From assembly GCF_000013725.1 (NCBI RefSeq), contig NC_007955.1:775579-839578 (forward strand): a DNA stretch of 64,000 nt, given 5' to 3'. Shown piece by piece: positions 9,869 to 19,616 of this stretch (the first letter of the stretch is position 1; every line of letters begins with the position of its first letter). Under the pieces are notes generated by a model that did not search any database, had not been told where the DNA came from, and saw only the letters and a program-made list of their open reading frames with translations. This stretch comes from Methanococcoides burtonii DSM 6242 (lineage in GTDB: Archaea; Halobacteriota; Methanosarcinia; Methanosarcinales; Methanosarcinaceae). A program made the position numbers and the translations under genes.

Positions 9869-10066
9869 ATGTGCAATGAAAACTGTCCATGTTGGGGGAA
9901 AAACATTACTCATCCGAGAATATGCCCGATCTGCGATTATATTTTTAAGGGAAATGGTTGGGATGGAATCGATGCTCACTATAAAGCGAGACATGAAAAA
10001 GAGACTGGTGAATTATATAAGGATTGGTGGGCACGAATTTGTAGTGACCATAAAGCGAAAAGGTGA
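9869..10066 (+). CDS. Small zinc-finger protein
   Basis: I prefer the ATG at 9869 (65 residues), preceded by a GAGGAAGTG purine stretch; a longer frame from 9821 lacks a ribosome site. The peptide has CNENCPCWG, then CPICDYIFKGNG and HYKARHE, giving a C2H2-like finger (C-x2-C ... H-x4-H). Such single-finger proteins are common in methanogens and may bind DNA, RNA or protein. It is a lone gene between the divergent pst operon and the Gabija locus. Function unknown. Confidence 0.65.
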   Translation: MCNENCPCWGKNITHPRICPICDYIFKGNGWDGIDAHYKARHEKETGELYKDWWARICSDHKAKR

Positions 10067-10155
10067 GCTATAGTCAAAATAATAGAAATGTATATATTAT
10101 TGTGTATAGTAATGTCGCAAGATCTTAGTTTTATTTTAATTAATTCAAACCGAGC

Positions 10156-10172
10156 AAAAAAATATTTATATT
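10156..10172 (+). promoter_or_regulatory. TATA-box-like element upstream of the Gabija operon
   Basis: An AAAAAAATATTTATATT run lies about 105-115 bp before gajA. An archaeal start site about 25 bp downstream would fall near 10188-10195, where a 26-codon frame begins. This places the promoter with reasonable, not firm, confidence. Confidence 0.4.
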
Positions 10173-10187
10173 AATTTCTAGCTTGAG

Positions 10188-10268
10188 ATGAAGTCAATGT
10201 ACACTCTCGTAAAGCTCAAAGATACCTTCGAAATGGTGAAATTTGCATATAATATGACAAGGGAGTAA
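10188..10268 (+). CDS. Possible 26-residue leader ORF of the Gabija operon
   Basis: ATG at 10188 opens a frame of 26 codons (MKSMYTLVKLKDTFEMVKFA...) ending in TAA at 10266-10268, four bases before the gajA start. The gajA ribosome site GGGAG lies inside its last codons, so translation of the short frame would run into gajA. No ribosome site precedes it, but the predicted start of transcription lies close to its ATG, compatible with leaderless translation. It may be chance. Confidence 0.25.
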   Translation: MKSMYTLVKLKDTFEMVKFAYNMTRE

Positions 10269-10272
10269 AAAC

Positions 10273-12057
10273 ATGAGTATTTTAATAAAAACCGTTCGTA
10301 TTGCAGGCTTCAGAGGATTGGAAAATATTGAAGTCGAACTTGAGCAAACCACGATTTTGACAGGCATGAACAATACGGGAAAAACTTCCTTTCTCAAGGC
10401 TTTGCAATTGGCATTGGGCAATCGTCAATTTGTCTCACAGGATGATTTTTTTATTAAGGGTGATTTTGTATCTAAAGAAATAATTGTAGACCTATTGATT
10501 GTTCCAATTAATGGTGATGGTGACGAGCGTGATGACTTTTCCCCAGATTGGGAAACTTTGTTCACGATTGAAAGAGTACGCAATGATGATGCTGGCAGGT
10601 CTTTCGTTCCACTTAGAACAGTCATTACTTTTGATGAGGTAAATAACAATTATAAGACTCAGCAATTTATTCTAAAATTCTGGCCTGAACTGATAAAGAA
10701 ATTTGATGTTCCCGGCAGTGAACAAAAAGATATTAATTGGTATGAGGTTAAAGATATTGGTGATAGCAGTAAGTCTAATTTTCACTTTGATGAAATTCCG
10801 TTTTTTTATATGGATGCACAGAGAGATATTTTAGAGGATATTAAATTAAGATTTTCTAATCTTGGCAAGATGTTATCAAAAATTAAATATTCCGATGATG
10901 ACATTAATGAAATTGAATCCCAAATTAAAACACTGAATGAAAAAGCTGTAAGCAGCAGTCCAATTTTATCCATTCTTAAAACAAATCTAAAAGAACTGGA
11001 TACTGCAATGGATTCTCATGGTGAAGGGATTGAAATTACACCTTTTACTAAAAAGATTAGAGATTTAAATAAAGGTTTAACGATTTATTATAACGATCAA
11101 AACGAATCATTTCCTATGGAAAATCATGGCATGGGAACAAGAAGTTGGTCATCTTTGTTGGCATTGAAGGCATTTGTTTTTCTACTTTCTAACAATGCAA
11201 TGGAAAAGGGAACTAAATTTTTTCCTATTCTTACGATTGAGGAACCTGAAGCACATTTACACCCAAATGCACAAAAAAAACTTTATGAGCAGATTGATTC
11301 CATAGTAGGCCAAAAAATCATTTCAACACATTCGCCTTCTATTACCTCAGCAGCTAGGTTAAGCCAAATCCGTAACTTTTATAAAAATGAAAAAGTGACG
11401 TGTGGCAAGATTGAAACTGATAAACTAGAACCTGAAGATATTAGACAAATAAATCGTCAAGTTACCAATACAAGAGGAGAAATATTTTTCTCAAAGGTAC
11501 TTGTCTTTGTTGAAGGTGAAACTGAAGAACAGGCACTCCCAATTTTTGCAGAAAAATATTTTAAAAAATCCCCTGTTGAAATAGGACTAGATTTTATTGG
11601 TGTAGGTGGCCATCCAAAATATCTACCATTTTTACGTTTTGCAGAGGCATTAAATATTCCTTGGCTTATTTTAAGTGATGCAGAACTTTCTACAAAAGAA
11701 AGTGTTCTTTCACAATTTTCGAAGTGTAGTTCTAAAAAGAGTGATATCAATTGTGTCGTTTTCCTTGATGATGGAAATGATTTTGAAAAACAGCTTATCG
11801 CTGATAATTTTAGTGTTGAGATTAAAAGTGCCATTTCTTCTTCATGTAATTATATGAATGGACAACATAAAAAAGCAAAAGAAAAAGAAATCGAAAAGTA
11901 TGATGACAAAAAGTTGTATACGATCATAATGGGTAGTAAAACACAATATGGTCCTGTTATTGCTGAAAAGATAATACAAACCGATAAAGATTTACCTCCT
12001 AAAGTAATTAATCTATTTAGGAAGATAGATGCTATTTTAAAAAGGAAGGAGATATAA
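10273..12057 (+). CDS. gajA: Gabija protein GajA (OLD-family ATPase with Toprim nuclease domain)
   Basis: 594 residues. The N-terminal ABC-type ATPase has Walker A GMNNTGKTS (residues 31-39) and, near residue 320, LTIEEPEAHLHPNAQ with the Walker B glutamates, then ISTHSP (the H-loop). The C-terminal Toprim domain begins around residue 408 with VLVFVEGETEEQ and continues with LDFIGVGG and LILSDAE, the acidic residues expected for metal-dependent nicking. Together with the next gene this is the arrangement of Gabija, in which GajA cuts DNA when nucleotide levels fall. GGGAG at 10261-10265 is a good ribosome site. The base composition is more AT-rich than the neighbouring pst operon, as expected for acquired defence genes. 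Confidence 0.88.
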   Translation: MSILIKTVRIAGFRGLENIEVELEQTTILTGMNNTGKTSFLKALQLALGNRQFVSQDDFFIKGDFVSKEIIVDLLIVPINGDGDERDDFSPDWETLFTIERVRNDDAGRSFVPLRTVITFDEVNNNYKTQQFILKFWPELIKKFDVPGSEQKDINWYEVKDIGDSSKSNFHFDEIPFFYMDAQRDILEDIKLRFSNLGKMLSKIKYSDDDINEIESQIKTLNEKAVSSSPILSILKTNLKELDTAMDSHGEGIEITPFTKKIRDLNKGLTIYYNDQNESFPMENHGMGTRSWSSLLALKAFVFLLSNNAMEKGTKFFPILTIEEPEAHLHPNAQKKLYEQIDSIVGQKIISTHSPSITSAARLSQIRNFYKNEKVTCGKIETDKLEPEDIRQINRQVTNTRGEIFFSKVLVFVEGETEEQALPIFAEKYFKKSPVEIGLDFIGVGGHPKYLPFLRFAEALNIPWLILSDAELSTKESVLSQFSKCSSKKSDINCVVFLDDGNDFEKQLIADNFSVEIKSAISSSCNYMNGQHKKAKEKEIEKYDDKKLYTIIMGSKTQYGPVIAEKIIQTDKDLPPKVINLFRKIDAILKRKEI

Positions 12058-12059
12058 GC

Positions 12060-13904
12060 ATGACACCCCGAGTTGAATTGTCAAAAAAGCAGGAAGAAAT
12101 TGTCTTTGCTGAAAATGGTGCCATCTACGTTAAAGCTAGTGCTGGGAGTGGAAAAACACGTGTTTTAACTGAAAGGGTACGATATCTATTAGATAAAACC
12201 AATAAAAAAGTACTTGCTCTGACATTTACTAACAAGGCGGGGGAAGAGATTAAGGAACGATTAAGCGACATATCAGAAATAGACAATCGTGTTTTTGTGG
12301 GGACTTTTCATAGTTTTTGTCAATCTATACTGGAAAACCATGGTAATTTGATTGGTCGGGCGCAAATGCCGCATATTTTTGAAGATGAATCAGACAGGTT
12401 AGAATTGGTTGAACAGGCGATTATGCAAACCCCTTCATATGCAGAAATATACAAAAATAAATCTAAACAAAATCAGATTGATTATCGATATAGTGTATTA
12501 AGTTTTATCTCAAAAGTTAAACGAGAATTAATCTCTGACAGTGAACTTGGACAACATACAACTGATGATAATCTAGTTTTGATTTATCATAACTATCGGG
12601 AGATTTTGGATAATCAAAATGCCATCGATTTCGATGATCTTTTGTTTCTTGCGCATAACTTGCTGGTTAATTATCCCAAAACAGCTGCTTTGTACCGCAG
12701 GAGTTTTTTTGCGATTTGCATAGATGAAGCACAGGACTTGAATAATGCCCAATATCAACTTTTACTTGCTTTGGTTAATGGTGAATTTAATAATATCATA
12801 ATGGTAGGCGATTCGAATCAATCAATTTACAACTTTAATGGTTCATCTCCGAAATATATGGATGAACAGTTTGTACATGATTTTGACCCCGTTGCTGTTA
12901 TAAAATTGAATGAAAATTATCGTTCATCAAAAGAAGTATTATTAGCTGCAAAAAAAATAATTCCGGATGAATCTGATATTTCAGAAACAGTTAAGGAAGG
13001 CATTTTTAAAATACATTGTCTGAAAAATGAACACGATGAAGCCCAGTGGGTTGTTGATAAGATAAATGAACTACTTACTGCAAAAACACATGATGATATT
13101 GAAGGTGAAATTACCCTTGAAAAAATAGCAGTTCTTGCAAGAAATAAATATATCTTTAATCAATTAGAAAATCTCTTAACAGAGAACAATCTTCCTTTTT
13201 ACTACAAAATGACTCCAGGAATGATTCGTTTTGAGTCTGATTTAATGAAAATATTTGATCTTTCATTAAGAGTAAGGTTAAACCCATTGGACGATTTACA
13301 TAAGCAAAGGTTGCTAAATTATCTAAATATAAAAAATTCCGAAAATATGAACTTGGAAAGTATGATTCCATTAGTGCCAGATGAGTTGGTTCAAAATCTT
13401 ATCTTACTAGTTACGGAATTACATGATGATGGAAGTAACATAAAGCAGAAATTGGAAAGTTTCAGAGATACGCTGACTGTCAATGATGAAAACGAAAAGA
13501 ATATGATTTTCAATGACATTACAGAAATATTAAACCATTGGCATAATTATGCTAAGAAAACAGATAACAAATCATTGCATCAATTTAAAAATGCTATGGC
13601 TTTAGGAAAAACTCATCCACTAACACAACATAGCGGTATCACACTAAGTACCGTGCATACAATGAAAGGACAGGAGTTTGATATTGTCTTTATTATCGGC
13701 ATGGATGATGAGACATTTCCTGATTATCGTGCTGTTCGAAGCGGGGGTATCGAGCTGATACAAGAAAAAAATAATTTATATGTTGCTTTTACCCGAGCAA
13801 AGCGCTTTTTATATGTAACCTAGCCACAAGAGAGGATGATGCCTTGGGGTAGCTCTAAAACTAGAGTAATCTCTCGTTTTTTAAGTAATTTCTCATTCAG
13901 TTAA
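12060..13904 (+). CDS. gajB: Gabija protein GajB (UvrD-like helicase) with an in-frame UAG
   Basis: GGAAGGAGATAT overlaps the end of gajA and the ATG follows its stop by two bases. Helicase motifs are in order: ASAGSGKTR (Walker A, about residues 26-34), LTFTNKAGEEI, GTFHSF, CIDEAQDLN (Walker B, near residue 222), VGDSNQSIYNFNG, LNENYRSS, STVHTMKGQEFDIVF and YVAFTRAKRFLYVT. The frame then meets TAG at 13821-13823, but stays open for 26 more codons to TAA at 13902-13904. The extension, with RMMPWG and ISRFLSNF, resembles the conserved end of UvrD/PcrA-type helicases (an ...SRFL... stretch). Either UAG is read through, for example as pyrrolysine, or the protein ends 26 residues early at 587 residues. 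Confidence 0.85.
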
Positions 13905-14012
13905 GTCCATCTCAAAAGTGACTTTAAAATCCCTTTTCCTTTTTTGTTTGCTTTGTAACTTTGAATTCCATCAAGCAAAACTACCAGATGGTAAAGCAAA
14001 TACAAAATCTTA

Positions 14013-14585
14013 TTATTCACCTATTGGTAAGATCGTTCTACCGAACTTTTCATTTATTATTTCAGCCAGTGCCAGGTATATTGCACTAAGGCCACAAAAG
14101 ATCCCTTCGTAGCCAGCGAATTGCTTCAATGCTGCATTTCCTGTGAGATCGGATATGGCCAGCAATAGGAATAGCAATGTTAATGATCCGAAGACGACTT
14201 GCAAGGCCCTGTTAGCTTTGAAAGTACCTATGAACATCCCGAAGGTGAACAATCCCCACATGAACAGATATGCTGACATTTCGATTGCGCCTGGAGTGTC
14301 TCCCATGCCCAATTTTGGTGCGATTAGTATGAACACTAACGTGAGCCAGAATGCTCCATATGACGTGAATGCTGTTGTCCCAAAAGTATTACCATTTTTC
14401 CATTCCATGAGCCCTGCTATAATTTGAGCAATACCTCCATAAAATAGGCCCATGGCTAAGATCGTTACTCCCAGTCCAAAGAATCCAGCATTATGCAAAT
14501 TAAGTAACACCGTGGTCATTCCAAACCCCATTAATCCCAATGGTGCCGGATTTGCTGTCGTGATCTTGGTCACACTTTCATCCAT
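14013..14585 (-). CDS. Acetate-type uptake transporter (GPR1/FUN34/SatP family)
   Basis: 190 residues with about six membrane segments. The family hallmark [11 protein letters not shown] lies at the N-terminus (residues 12-22), followed by the [10 protein letters not shown] segment and [12 protein letters not shown]. Family members carry acetate or succinate with protons, or ammonium in some cases. In a methylotrophic methanogen acetate uptake for biosynthesis is the likely role; this is inference. It is a lone gene convergent with gajB. Confidence 0.88.
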   Translation of the reverse strand: MDESVTKITTANPAPLGLMGFGMTTVLLNLHNAGFFGLGVTILAMGLFYGGIAQIIAGLMEWKNGNTFGTTAFTSYGAFWLTLVFILIAPKLGMGDTPGAIEMSAYLFMWGLFTFGMFIGTFKANRALQVVFGSLTLLFLLLAISDLTGNAALKQFAGYEGIFCGLSAIYLALAEIINEKFGRTILPIGE

Positions 14586-14691
14586 CTCATAATTCCCCCA
14601 TATTAATTATCATGTCACTTACAATAAAGTTTATGGGTAATGTGGATATAATCATTCTCAATAATTAGTGCTTGAATTTTGAATTATTAAT

Positions 14692-15832
14692 GAGAATTCC
14701 GATAAACCTCGGAAACAGACGCAATATTTATAATATATTACAATAATTTTGTATTATGTCCTTAACAAACTTTGCTTTTAAAGAAGAGTACAAACGTCTT
14801 GAAAATCTCGGTGACAAGCTCTCTGAAATTGAATCTCTCATCGATTGGAAACCATTTCGTCCAATTATAGCAGAGATGTATATCAATAAAACAGAGTTCG
14901 GTGGCAGACCAAACGTTGATGAAATCGTCATGCTCAAAATGTTAGTATTGCAACAATGGCATGGACTATCTGACCCTGAACTTGAAAGACAAGCTACTGA
15001 CAGAATTTCCTTTAGGAAATTCTTGGGCTTTCCTGCAAAAATTCCAGATCATACTACTGTTTGGGCATTTAGAGAACGAATTGCTCAATCAGGAAAAGAA
15101 GATGAAATCTGGAATGAAATGCAAAGACAACTTGATAAGAAAGGTTTGAGGATCAAACAAGGTATGATTCAGGATGCAACATTTATACATGCTGATCCAG
15201 GACATGCAAATCTTGATACTCCTCGTGGAAATGAAGCAAAGACCAGAAGATGTAAGGACGGTACATGGACAAAAAAGGCATCTAAGTCACATTTTGGATA
15301 TAAACTACATACCATTGAAGATACCGAATATGATCTGATAAGGAGATATAGGACAACTACTGCCTCAGTTCATGATAGTCAGGTGGATCTTTCTGAAGAA
15401 GGCGAAGTTGTTTACAGAGATAGAGGTTACTTTGGTGCAATTTCAAAAGGATATGATGCAACTATGCAAAGGGGCGTGCGAGGTCATCCTATTGGTATTA
15501 GGGATAAGATGAGAAACAAAAGAATAAGCAGGAAAAGAGCAAAGGGAGAAAGACCTTATGCTGTTATCAAAAATGTGTTTACGTCAGGATTTGTAAGAGT
15601 AACAACGTTGGCAAGAGTAAATGTCAAAATGGCGATTACAGCATTCAGCTATAATCTCTATCAATTGAGGACAATAAGAAGAAAATCATTAGGATGAATA
15701 GCGGTAGCTATTCAAAAAAGTTGGAAAGTATATAAATAGATACTAGCAAACTGCTGGAAATAGAGAGAAAAGCTCAAAATTTTAGCTGGAAAAATTTGCT
15801 TTGAAAAAAATCAGCAGTTAATCGCAATTCTC
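14692..15832 (+). mobile_element. IS5-type element, copy 1
   Basis: 1,141 bp bounded by imperfect inverted ends, GAGAATTCCGATAAAC on the left and the complement of GTTAATCGCAATTCTC on the right. A 4-bp direct repeat TAAT flanks it (14688-14691 and 15833-15836). A nearly identical copy of exactly the same length lies at 44880-46020 and a decayed third copy at 36735-37832. Confidence 0.92.
14756..15697 (+). CDS. IS5-family transposase, copy 1
   Basis: 313 residues. The N-terminal domain has the DWKPFRPIIAEMY and GRPNVDEIVMLKML stretches of IS5-type transposases. The DDE core shows the first Asp in IQDATFIHADPGH, the second in YRDRGYFGA, and the Glu candidate in the KGERPYAVIKNVF region. A basic RNKRISRKRAKGER segment precedes the last helix. 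Intact; differs from copy 2 by a handful of residues (for example IAQSGK against ISQAGK). Confidence 0.93.
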   Translation: MSLTNFAFKEEYKRLENLGDKLSEIESLIDWKPFRPIIAEMYINKTEFGGRPNVDEIVMLKMLVLQQWHGLSDPELERQATDRISFRKFLGFPAKIPDHTTVWAFRERIAQSGKEDEIWNEMQRQLDKKGLRIKQGMIQDATFIHADPGHANLDTPRGNEAKTRRCKDGTWTKKASKSHFGYKLHTIEDTEYDLIRRYRTTTASVHDSQVDLSEEGEVVYRDRGYFGAISKGYDATMQRGVRGHPIGIRDKMRNKRISRKRAKGERPYAVIKNVFTSGFVRVTTLARVNVKMAITAFSYNLYQLRTIRRKSLG

Positions 15833-15955
15833 TAATATGTGATCAATTGGATGCCTTCATCAAAAATGGACAATCTTATAACTCATAAACATCTAAATTC
15901 AGATATCTTTTCACACATCATATATTATCCAAACTAACATCGGAGATCCAAAACC

Positions 15956-17323
15956 ATGACCGATATCCTCATCACAAACACAAAGGTCTTCTACAACAAT
16001 ATTCTGCAGCCCGGTGAAATTCAGATCAATGACGGAAAAATCCAACGGATAGCAAAGAATATCACTTCAGCAGACCCGGACCTTCTTATCGATGCGAAGG
16101 GAGCATTAACTATTCCTGGGGGTATCGATGTACATGTGCATTTCAGGGAGCCTGGAATGATAAAAAAAGAGGACTGGTACACAGGGTCATGTTCAGCGGC
16201 TGCTGGTGGTACTACTACTGTTGTCGAGCATCCGAACACCATTCCACCTACCATTGACAAATCATCCTTCAAAGAAAAACTTAAACTCGCAAACCGCAAA
16301 TCGATAATTGATTTCGGCATCAATGGTGGTGTAACAAAGAACCTTGAGTCACTTTCCCTTCTTTGGGAATTGGGAGTCACATCGTTTGGTGAGATATTCA
16401 TGGCCGAGTCCACAGGCGGGCTGAATATAGATGAGAAGGACTTTTCAGAAGCTCTTGGGATAATCAAGGAACTTGATGCTGTCGCCTGTATCCATGCAGA
16501 GGATGAGAACATCCGCCTTGAGAATGAGAAATTGTTAAAACATGATCTTTCTCCCAATTCACATTCCAGGATACGCTCGAATCTGTGTGAGGGAATTGCT
16601 GTCCAGAATGCGCTTGAGACCATCGCAGAAAAGGGAACAAGGTCACACTTTTGTCACATCAGTACACTTGATGCATTGGGTCTGATACGCAAAGAGGCAT
16701 ATGTGGCTCAAAATGAAGGACGTGAGAGCAAAGTCACCTGTGAGACGGCACCACACCACCTTTTCCTTTCCACAAGGGACTGGGACAGGCTTGGTACTTT
16801 TGGGAAGATGAACCCTCCACTGCGTGATCGCAGGAACGTAAAAGCGCTGATGAATGCCATAAATGATGGAACTGTTAATGCGATAGCTTCCGATCATGCA
16901 CCGCATTCCGAATTTGATAAGGACCTTGACATCAGAAGCGCACCCTCCGGTGTGCCAGGTGTGGAGACACTTATGCCACTTATGCTCATGGCCGTCAAGA
17001 AGAACCTGCTTCCAATTGGCAGGATGATAGAGGTAACAAGCCGAAATCCTGCTCGTATCTTTGGTCTTGATACAAAGCATTCAAAGGGCGTATTTGCTGA
17101 AGGGTATGATGCTGATCTGATCATTGTGGATACACACACAGCTACCCCCATAAAAGCAGACAAGCTTCACAGTAAAGCCGGGTGGACCCCATTTGAGAAC
17201 ATGGATGCTATATTCCCCAAAATGACCATTTCAAAGGGTGAGGTTATCTGGGATGGTGAACTCATTGCCGAAAAGGGACGTGGAAGTTTCCTTGAAGGTT
17301 GTGGATGTCTTGAGGATGAATGA
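15956..17323 (+). CDS. pyrC: Dihydroorotase
   Basis: 455 residues, matching the long (type I) dihydroorotases found in archaea. The metal-binding DVHVHFREPG motif sits near residues 56-65, with later ligands in the CHISTLDAL and ASDHAPH regions, and the RDRRNVKAL loop. It catalyses ring closure of carbamoyl-aspartate in pyrimidine synthesis. It stands alone, 120 bp after an IS5-type copy that may supply or disturb its promoter. Confidence 0.95.
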   Translation: MTDILITNTKVFYNNILQPGEIQINDGKIQRIAKNITSADPDLLIDAKGALTIPGGIDVHVHFREPGMIKKEDWYTGSCSAAAGGTTTVVEHPNTIPPTIDKSSFKEKLKLANRKSIIDFGINGGVTKNLESLSLLWELGVTSFGEIFMAESTGGLNIDEKDFSEALGIIKELDAVACIHAEDENIRLENEKLLKHDLSPNSHSRIRSNLCEGIAVQNALETIAEKGTRSHFCHISTLDALGLIRKEAYVAQNEGRESKVTCETAPHHLFLSTRDWDRLGTFGKMNPPLRDRRNVKALMNAINDGTVNAIASDHAPHSEFDKDLDIRSAPSGVPGVETLMPLMLMAVKKNLLPIGRMIEVTSRNPARIFGLDTKHSKGVFAEGYDADLIIVDTHTATPIKADKLHSKAGWTPFENMDAIFPKMTISKGEVIWDGELIAEKGRGSFLEGCGCLEDE

Positions 17324-17393
17324 TGAACATAAACTTTATATCTATGAACACGAAGAGGTAAATCCTTAAGTAGCTAGTGGACAATTTAATATT

Positions 17394-18299
17394 ATGGCGC
17401 GAAATAAGTTCCCTGTTCACACGACATTAAGTTCTGAAGCTGTTAAGATACTCGAAAGGTATGAAAAGGAACTTGGAGCCAAGAATCTTGTTCTTGAAAA
17501 AGCTTTGTTGTCACTTGATAGTACCAAGTTTAAATCCAAGATCGATATAAATAATATTGATAAAGTAATCAAGAGGGTAAGCACAGGCGTAGCTGGACTC
17601 GATGACATGCTTGAAGGTGGCGTTCCAAAAGGTTCCTCCGTAATCGTCACAGGCCCACCCGGCACAGGCAAAACAACTCTTTGTATGCAATTTTTAATGG
17701 AAGGCGTAAAAGCTGATGAAAAGTGTCTTTTCTTTTCTTTTGAAGAACGCATTCCACAACTTATCCAGCATTTCATGCGATTTGGATGGGACCTTGGAAG
17801 TCATATCGATGATGGTTATCTTGAGATCTTCGGAATGTCCATGCTTACTTTTGAAGAGATCGGCGAGATAATCGAGACCTACAAACCACAAAGGATAGTT
17901 TTCGATTCACTAAATGTTTTTACCGATCCAGAAGAGTTCCGTAAATCCATTTCCTGGCGTTCTTTGCATAAACTTCTCAAAAAGTTGAACATAACCACAT
18001 TCCTTGTTACTGAAAAGGAAAATGGTATGGAAAAAAAGGTATATGACAAATATGATTTTGTAGGCGATGGAATCATTTTCCTGGACAAGATGCAGATAAA
18101 CGAAGTCGAACCAACTTTAACACCTGTTCTTGCAGTCCAGAAAATGAGAGCTACAAAAGTTGATACAACGCCTCAGCCATTCCGATTTACAGATAAAGGG
18201 ATTTCAAAATATAGAACTGTTAACCTCATGGCAAACAAACTTCAGGAAAGAATGGATGTGGCTCGCAGTTCTTCCTCAGAGGAACCACGATACCAGTGA
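17394..18299 (+). CDS. KaiC-like RecA-superfamily ATPase
   Basis: 301 residues. A short N-terminal region rich in charged residues (PVHTTLSSEAVKILERYEKEL) resembles a helical DNA-binding or dimerisation segment. The RecA/KaiC core begins near residue 60 with STGVAGLDDMLEGGVPKGS, Walker A TGPPGTGKTT, and the paired glutamates of FFSFEERIPQL. RIVFDSLNVF is the Walker B region. Single-domain KaiC-like proteins are widespread in archaea, often linked to signalling or motility regulation; no partner is visible here. Its 3' end overlaps the convergent DUF1614 gene by 24 bases. Confidence 0.85.
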   Translation: MARNKFPVHTTLSSEAVKILERYEKELGAKNLVLEKALLSLDSTKFKSKIDINNIDKVIKRVSTGVAGLDDMLEGGVPKGSSVIVTGPPGTGKTTLCMQFLMEGVKADEKCLFFSFEERIPQLIQHFMRFGWDLGSHIDDGYLEIFGMSMLTFEEIGEIIETYKPQRIVFDSLNVFTDPEEFRKSISWRSLHKLLKKLNITTFLVTEKENGMEKKVYDKYDFVGDGIIFLDKMQINEVEPTLTPVLAVQKMRATKVDTTPQPFRFTDKGISKYRTVNLMANKLQERMDVARSSSSEEPRYQ

Positions 18300-18968
18300 A
18301 GCCAGGATCGCTGTAACATATATTGCCTTGAACGTTCCAACTCCGCCAACGTCAATTAAGGCACTTCCCTTTTTTTCTCTGTCAACCATCAAAAGAGTGA
18401 CCATGCTTCCTAAAAGTATCCCGCCAATACCAGAGATGAATATAACGGATGCTAAGTTATCAGGAGAGAATATCAGTGCAAAAGGAATCGCAAGTATGCC
18501 TATAAAATCAGGCACAACAACACCGATACCATTTCTAAAATCAGATAAGAAGATCACTGCGAGCATCATTATCAACATCAATTCAATTCCAACAAAATCA
18601 GCCTGGAATACTATCAGAAATATCAATACAAAGAAAGGTATGATAAATCCGCCTAAGTTCAAGGAGACCACCGTGTTAAAAGCTTGTTTACTGCTGTAGG
18701 AAAGCTCTTTTACAAGTGGGACTGAAAACAACTCTTCCAGGATAAGTGCATCCCTATCAAGCGATTGGACCTTCTTTGTTTTAATGGAGCTTACCGGAAT
18801 GTCTATATTAGCAGTAACAAGCATCATTACCAGAATTAAAAACAATGGTAAAGAGGTTATTATGCTCAAAGATAGTTCCTGTTGATAGCATAGTACCGCC
18901 ATAGGCAAAAGCATAAAGCCAAATAGCAAAAACATGCGTATTTCCGAATTATTTATATGGCCTCTCAT
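18276..18968 (-). CDS. DUF1614-type membrane protein
   Basis: 230 residues with about seven hydrophobic segments. The C-terminal ALIDVGGVGTFKAIYVTAIL stretch and the VVPDFIGILAIPFAL segment fit the DUF1614 family of uncharacterised membrane proteins. Function unknown; it may be a small-molecule transporter, which is inference from topology only. It converges on the KaiC-like gene with a 24-bp overlap, so the transcripts are antisense at their ends. Confidence 0.7.
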   Translation of the reverse strand: MRGHINNSEIRMFLLFGFMLLPMAVLCYQQELSLSIITSLPLFLILVMMLVTANIDIPVSSIKTKKVQSLDRDALILEELFSVPLVKELSYSSKQAFNTVVSLNLGGFIIPFFVLIFLIVFQADFVGIELMLIMMLAVIFLSDFRNGIGVVVPDFIGILAIPFALIFSPDNLASVIFISGIGGILLGSMVTLLMVDREKKGSALIDVGGVGTFKAIYVTAILASLVSWFL

Positions 18969-19091
18969 TTATTCTCTTTTATAATTAGCACTTTTTTAGT
19001 TCTTAAGTATTTCTAAAGAATATTCAATTAAGAGACTGATGGATGTAAGTTCACCTTAAACTTCAATTTACTTAAAGATCAGTTCAATTGT

Positions 19092-19280
19092 TCATAAAAA
19101 ATCAGCACAAATCTCTATTTCTGGATATCTTGATTCTATTTCCATGAGACCTTCATCGATTATTTTGTCCATAATATCATAGTTATTAAACTGATTGATG
19201 TTTGCAATGATCGTATTTCCTCTTACTGATTTAATCCCCTCTAACTGAATCAGAAAAGATCCATAGAGAAAATAAATATT
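19092..19280 (-). pseudogene. Possible C-terminal remnant of an unknown gene
   Basis: On the minus strand a frame without an ATG reads FLYGSFLIQLEGIKSVRG, then NTIIANINQFNNYDIMDK and IESRYPEIEICADFL before a TGA at 19092-19094. It looks protein-like but has no recognisable start and no identified family, so it is probably the tail of a lost gene. Confidence 0.25.
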
Positions 19281-19469
19281 GTATATATTTTACATAGTTA
19301 TATATAAAGTAAGTGCGAATACTATATATTCTGCAACTGTATATTATCAAATGTAACCCAAGAACAGAGCAAAATAAAGTAAAAATTCAAAAAAAGAAAA
19401 GCTGATGAATAATATTCAAATCACAAAAAACAGCATCTTGTGGAAAACGGCTTAGGTAGATAATTATCA

Positions 19470-19556
19470 GTGATCAGAGGACATGTTAGGAACGATCTGA
19501 ATGCTGAAGAGCTTGACATTTATAGGTTCATGCTAGGCGGCCTCCTAGCCAAATAA
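19470..19556 (+). CDS. Possible 28-residue ORF
   Basis: A GTG-started frame (VIRGHVRNDLNAEELDIYRF...) ends in TAA just before the zinc-ribbon ORF. It includes the GCTAGG/CCTAGC inverted repeat at 19532-19549. It reads like real protein but lacks a clear ribosome site, and may be a relic. The surrounding 19281-19616 interval otherwise holds only AT-rich sequence. Confidence 0.2.
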   Translation: MIRGHVRNDLNAEELDIYRFMLGGLLAK

Positions 19557-19616
19557 GTACAGAAATCAGAAAGCAATAAATGTTGGTATGGTGCAAAAAT
19601 TATTGGAGGGGAATAT

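Noticed and set aside
13853-13885. CTCTAAAACTAGAG inverted repeat followed by a T run, looking like a terminator
   Set aside because: It lies within the probable coding extension of gajB past the UAG and encodes conserved-looking residues (SSKTRVISRFL).
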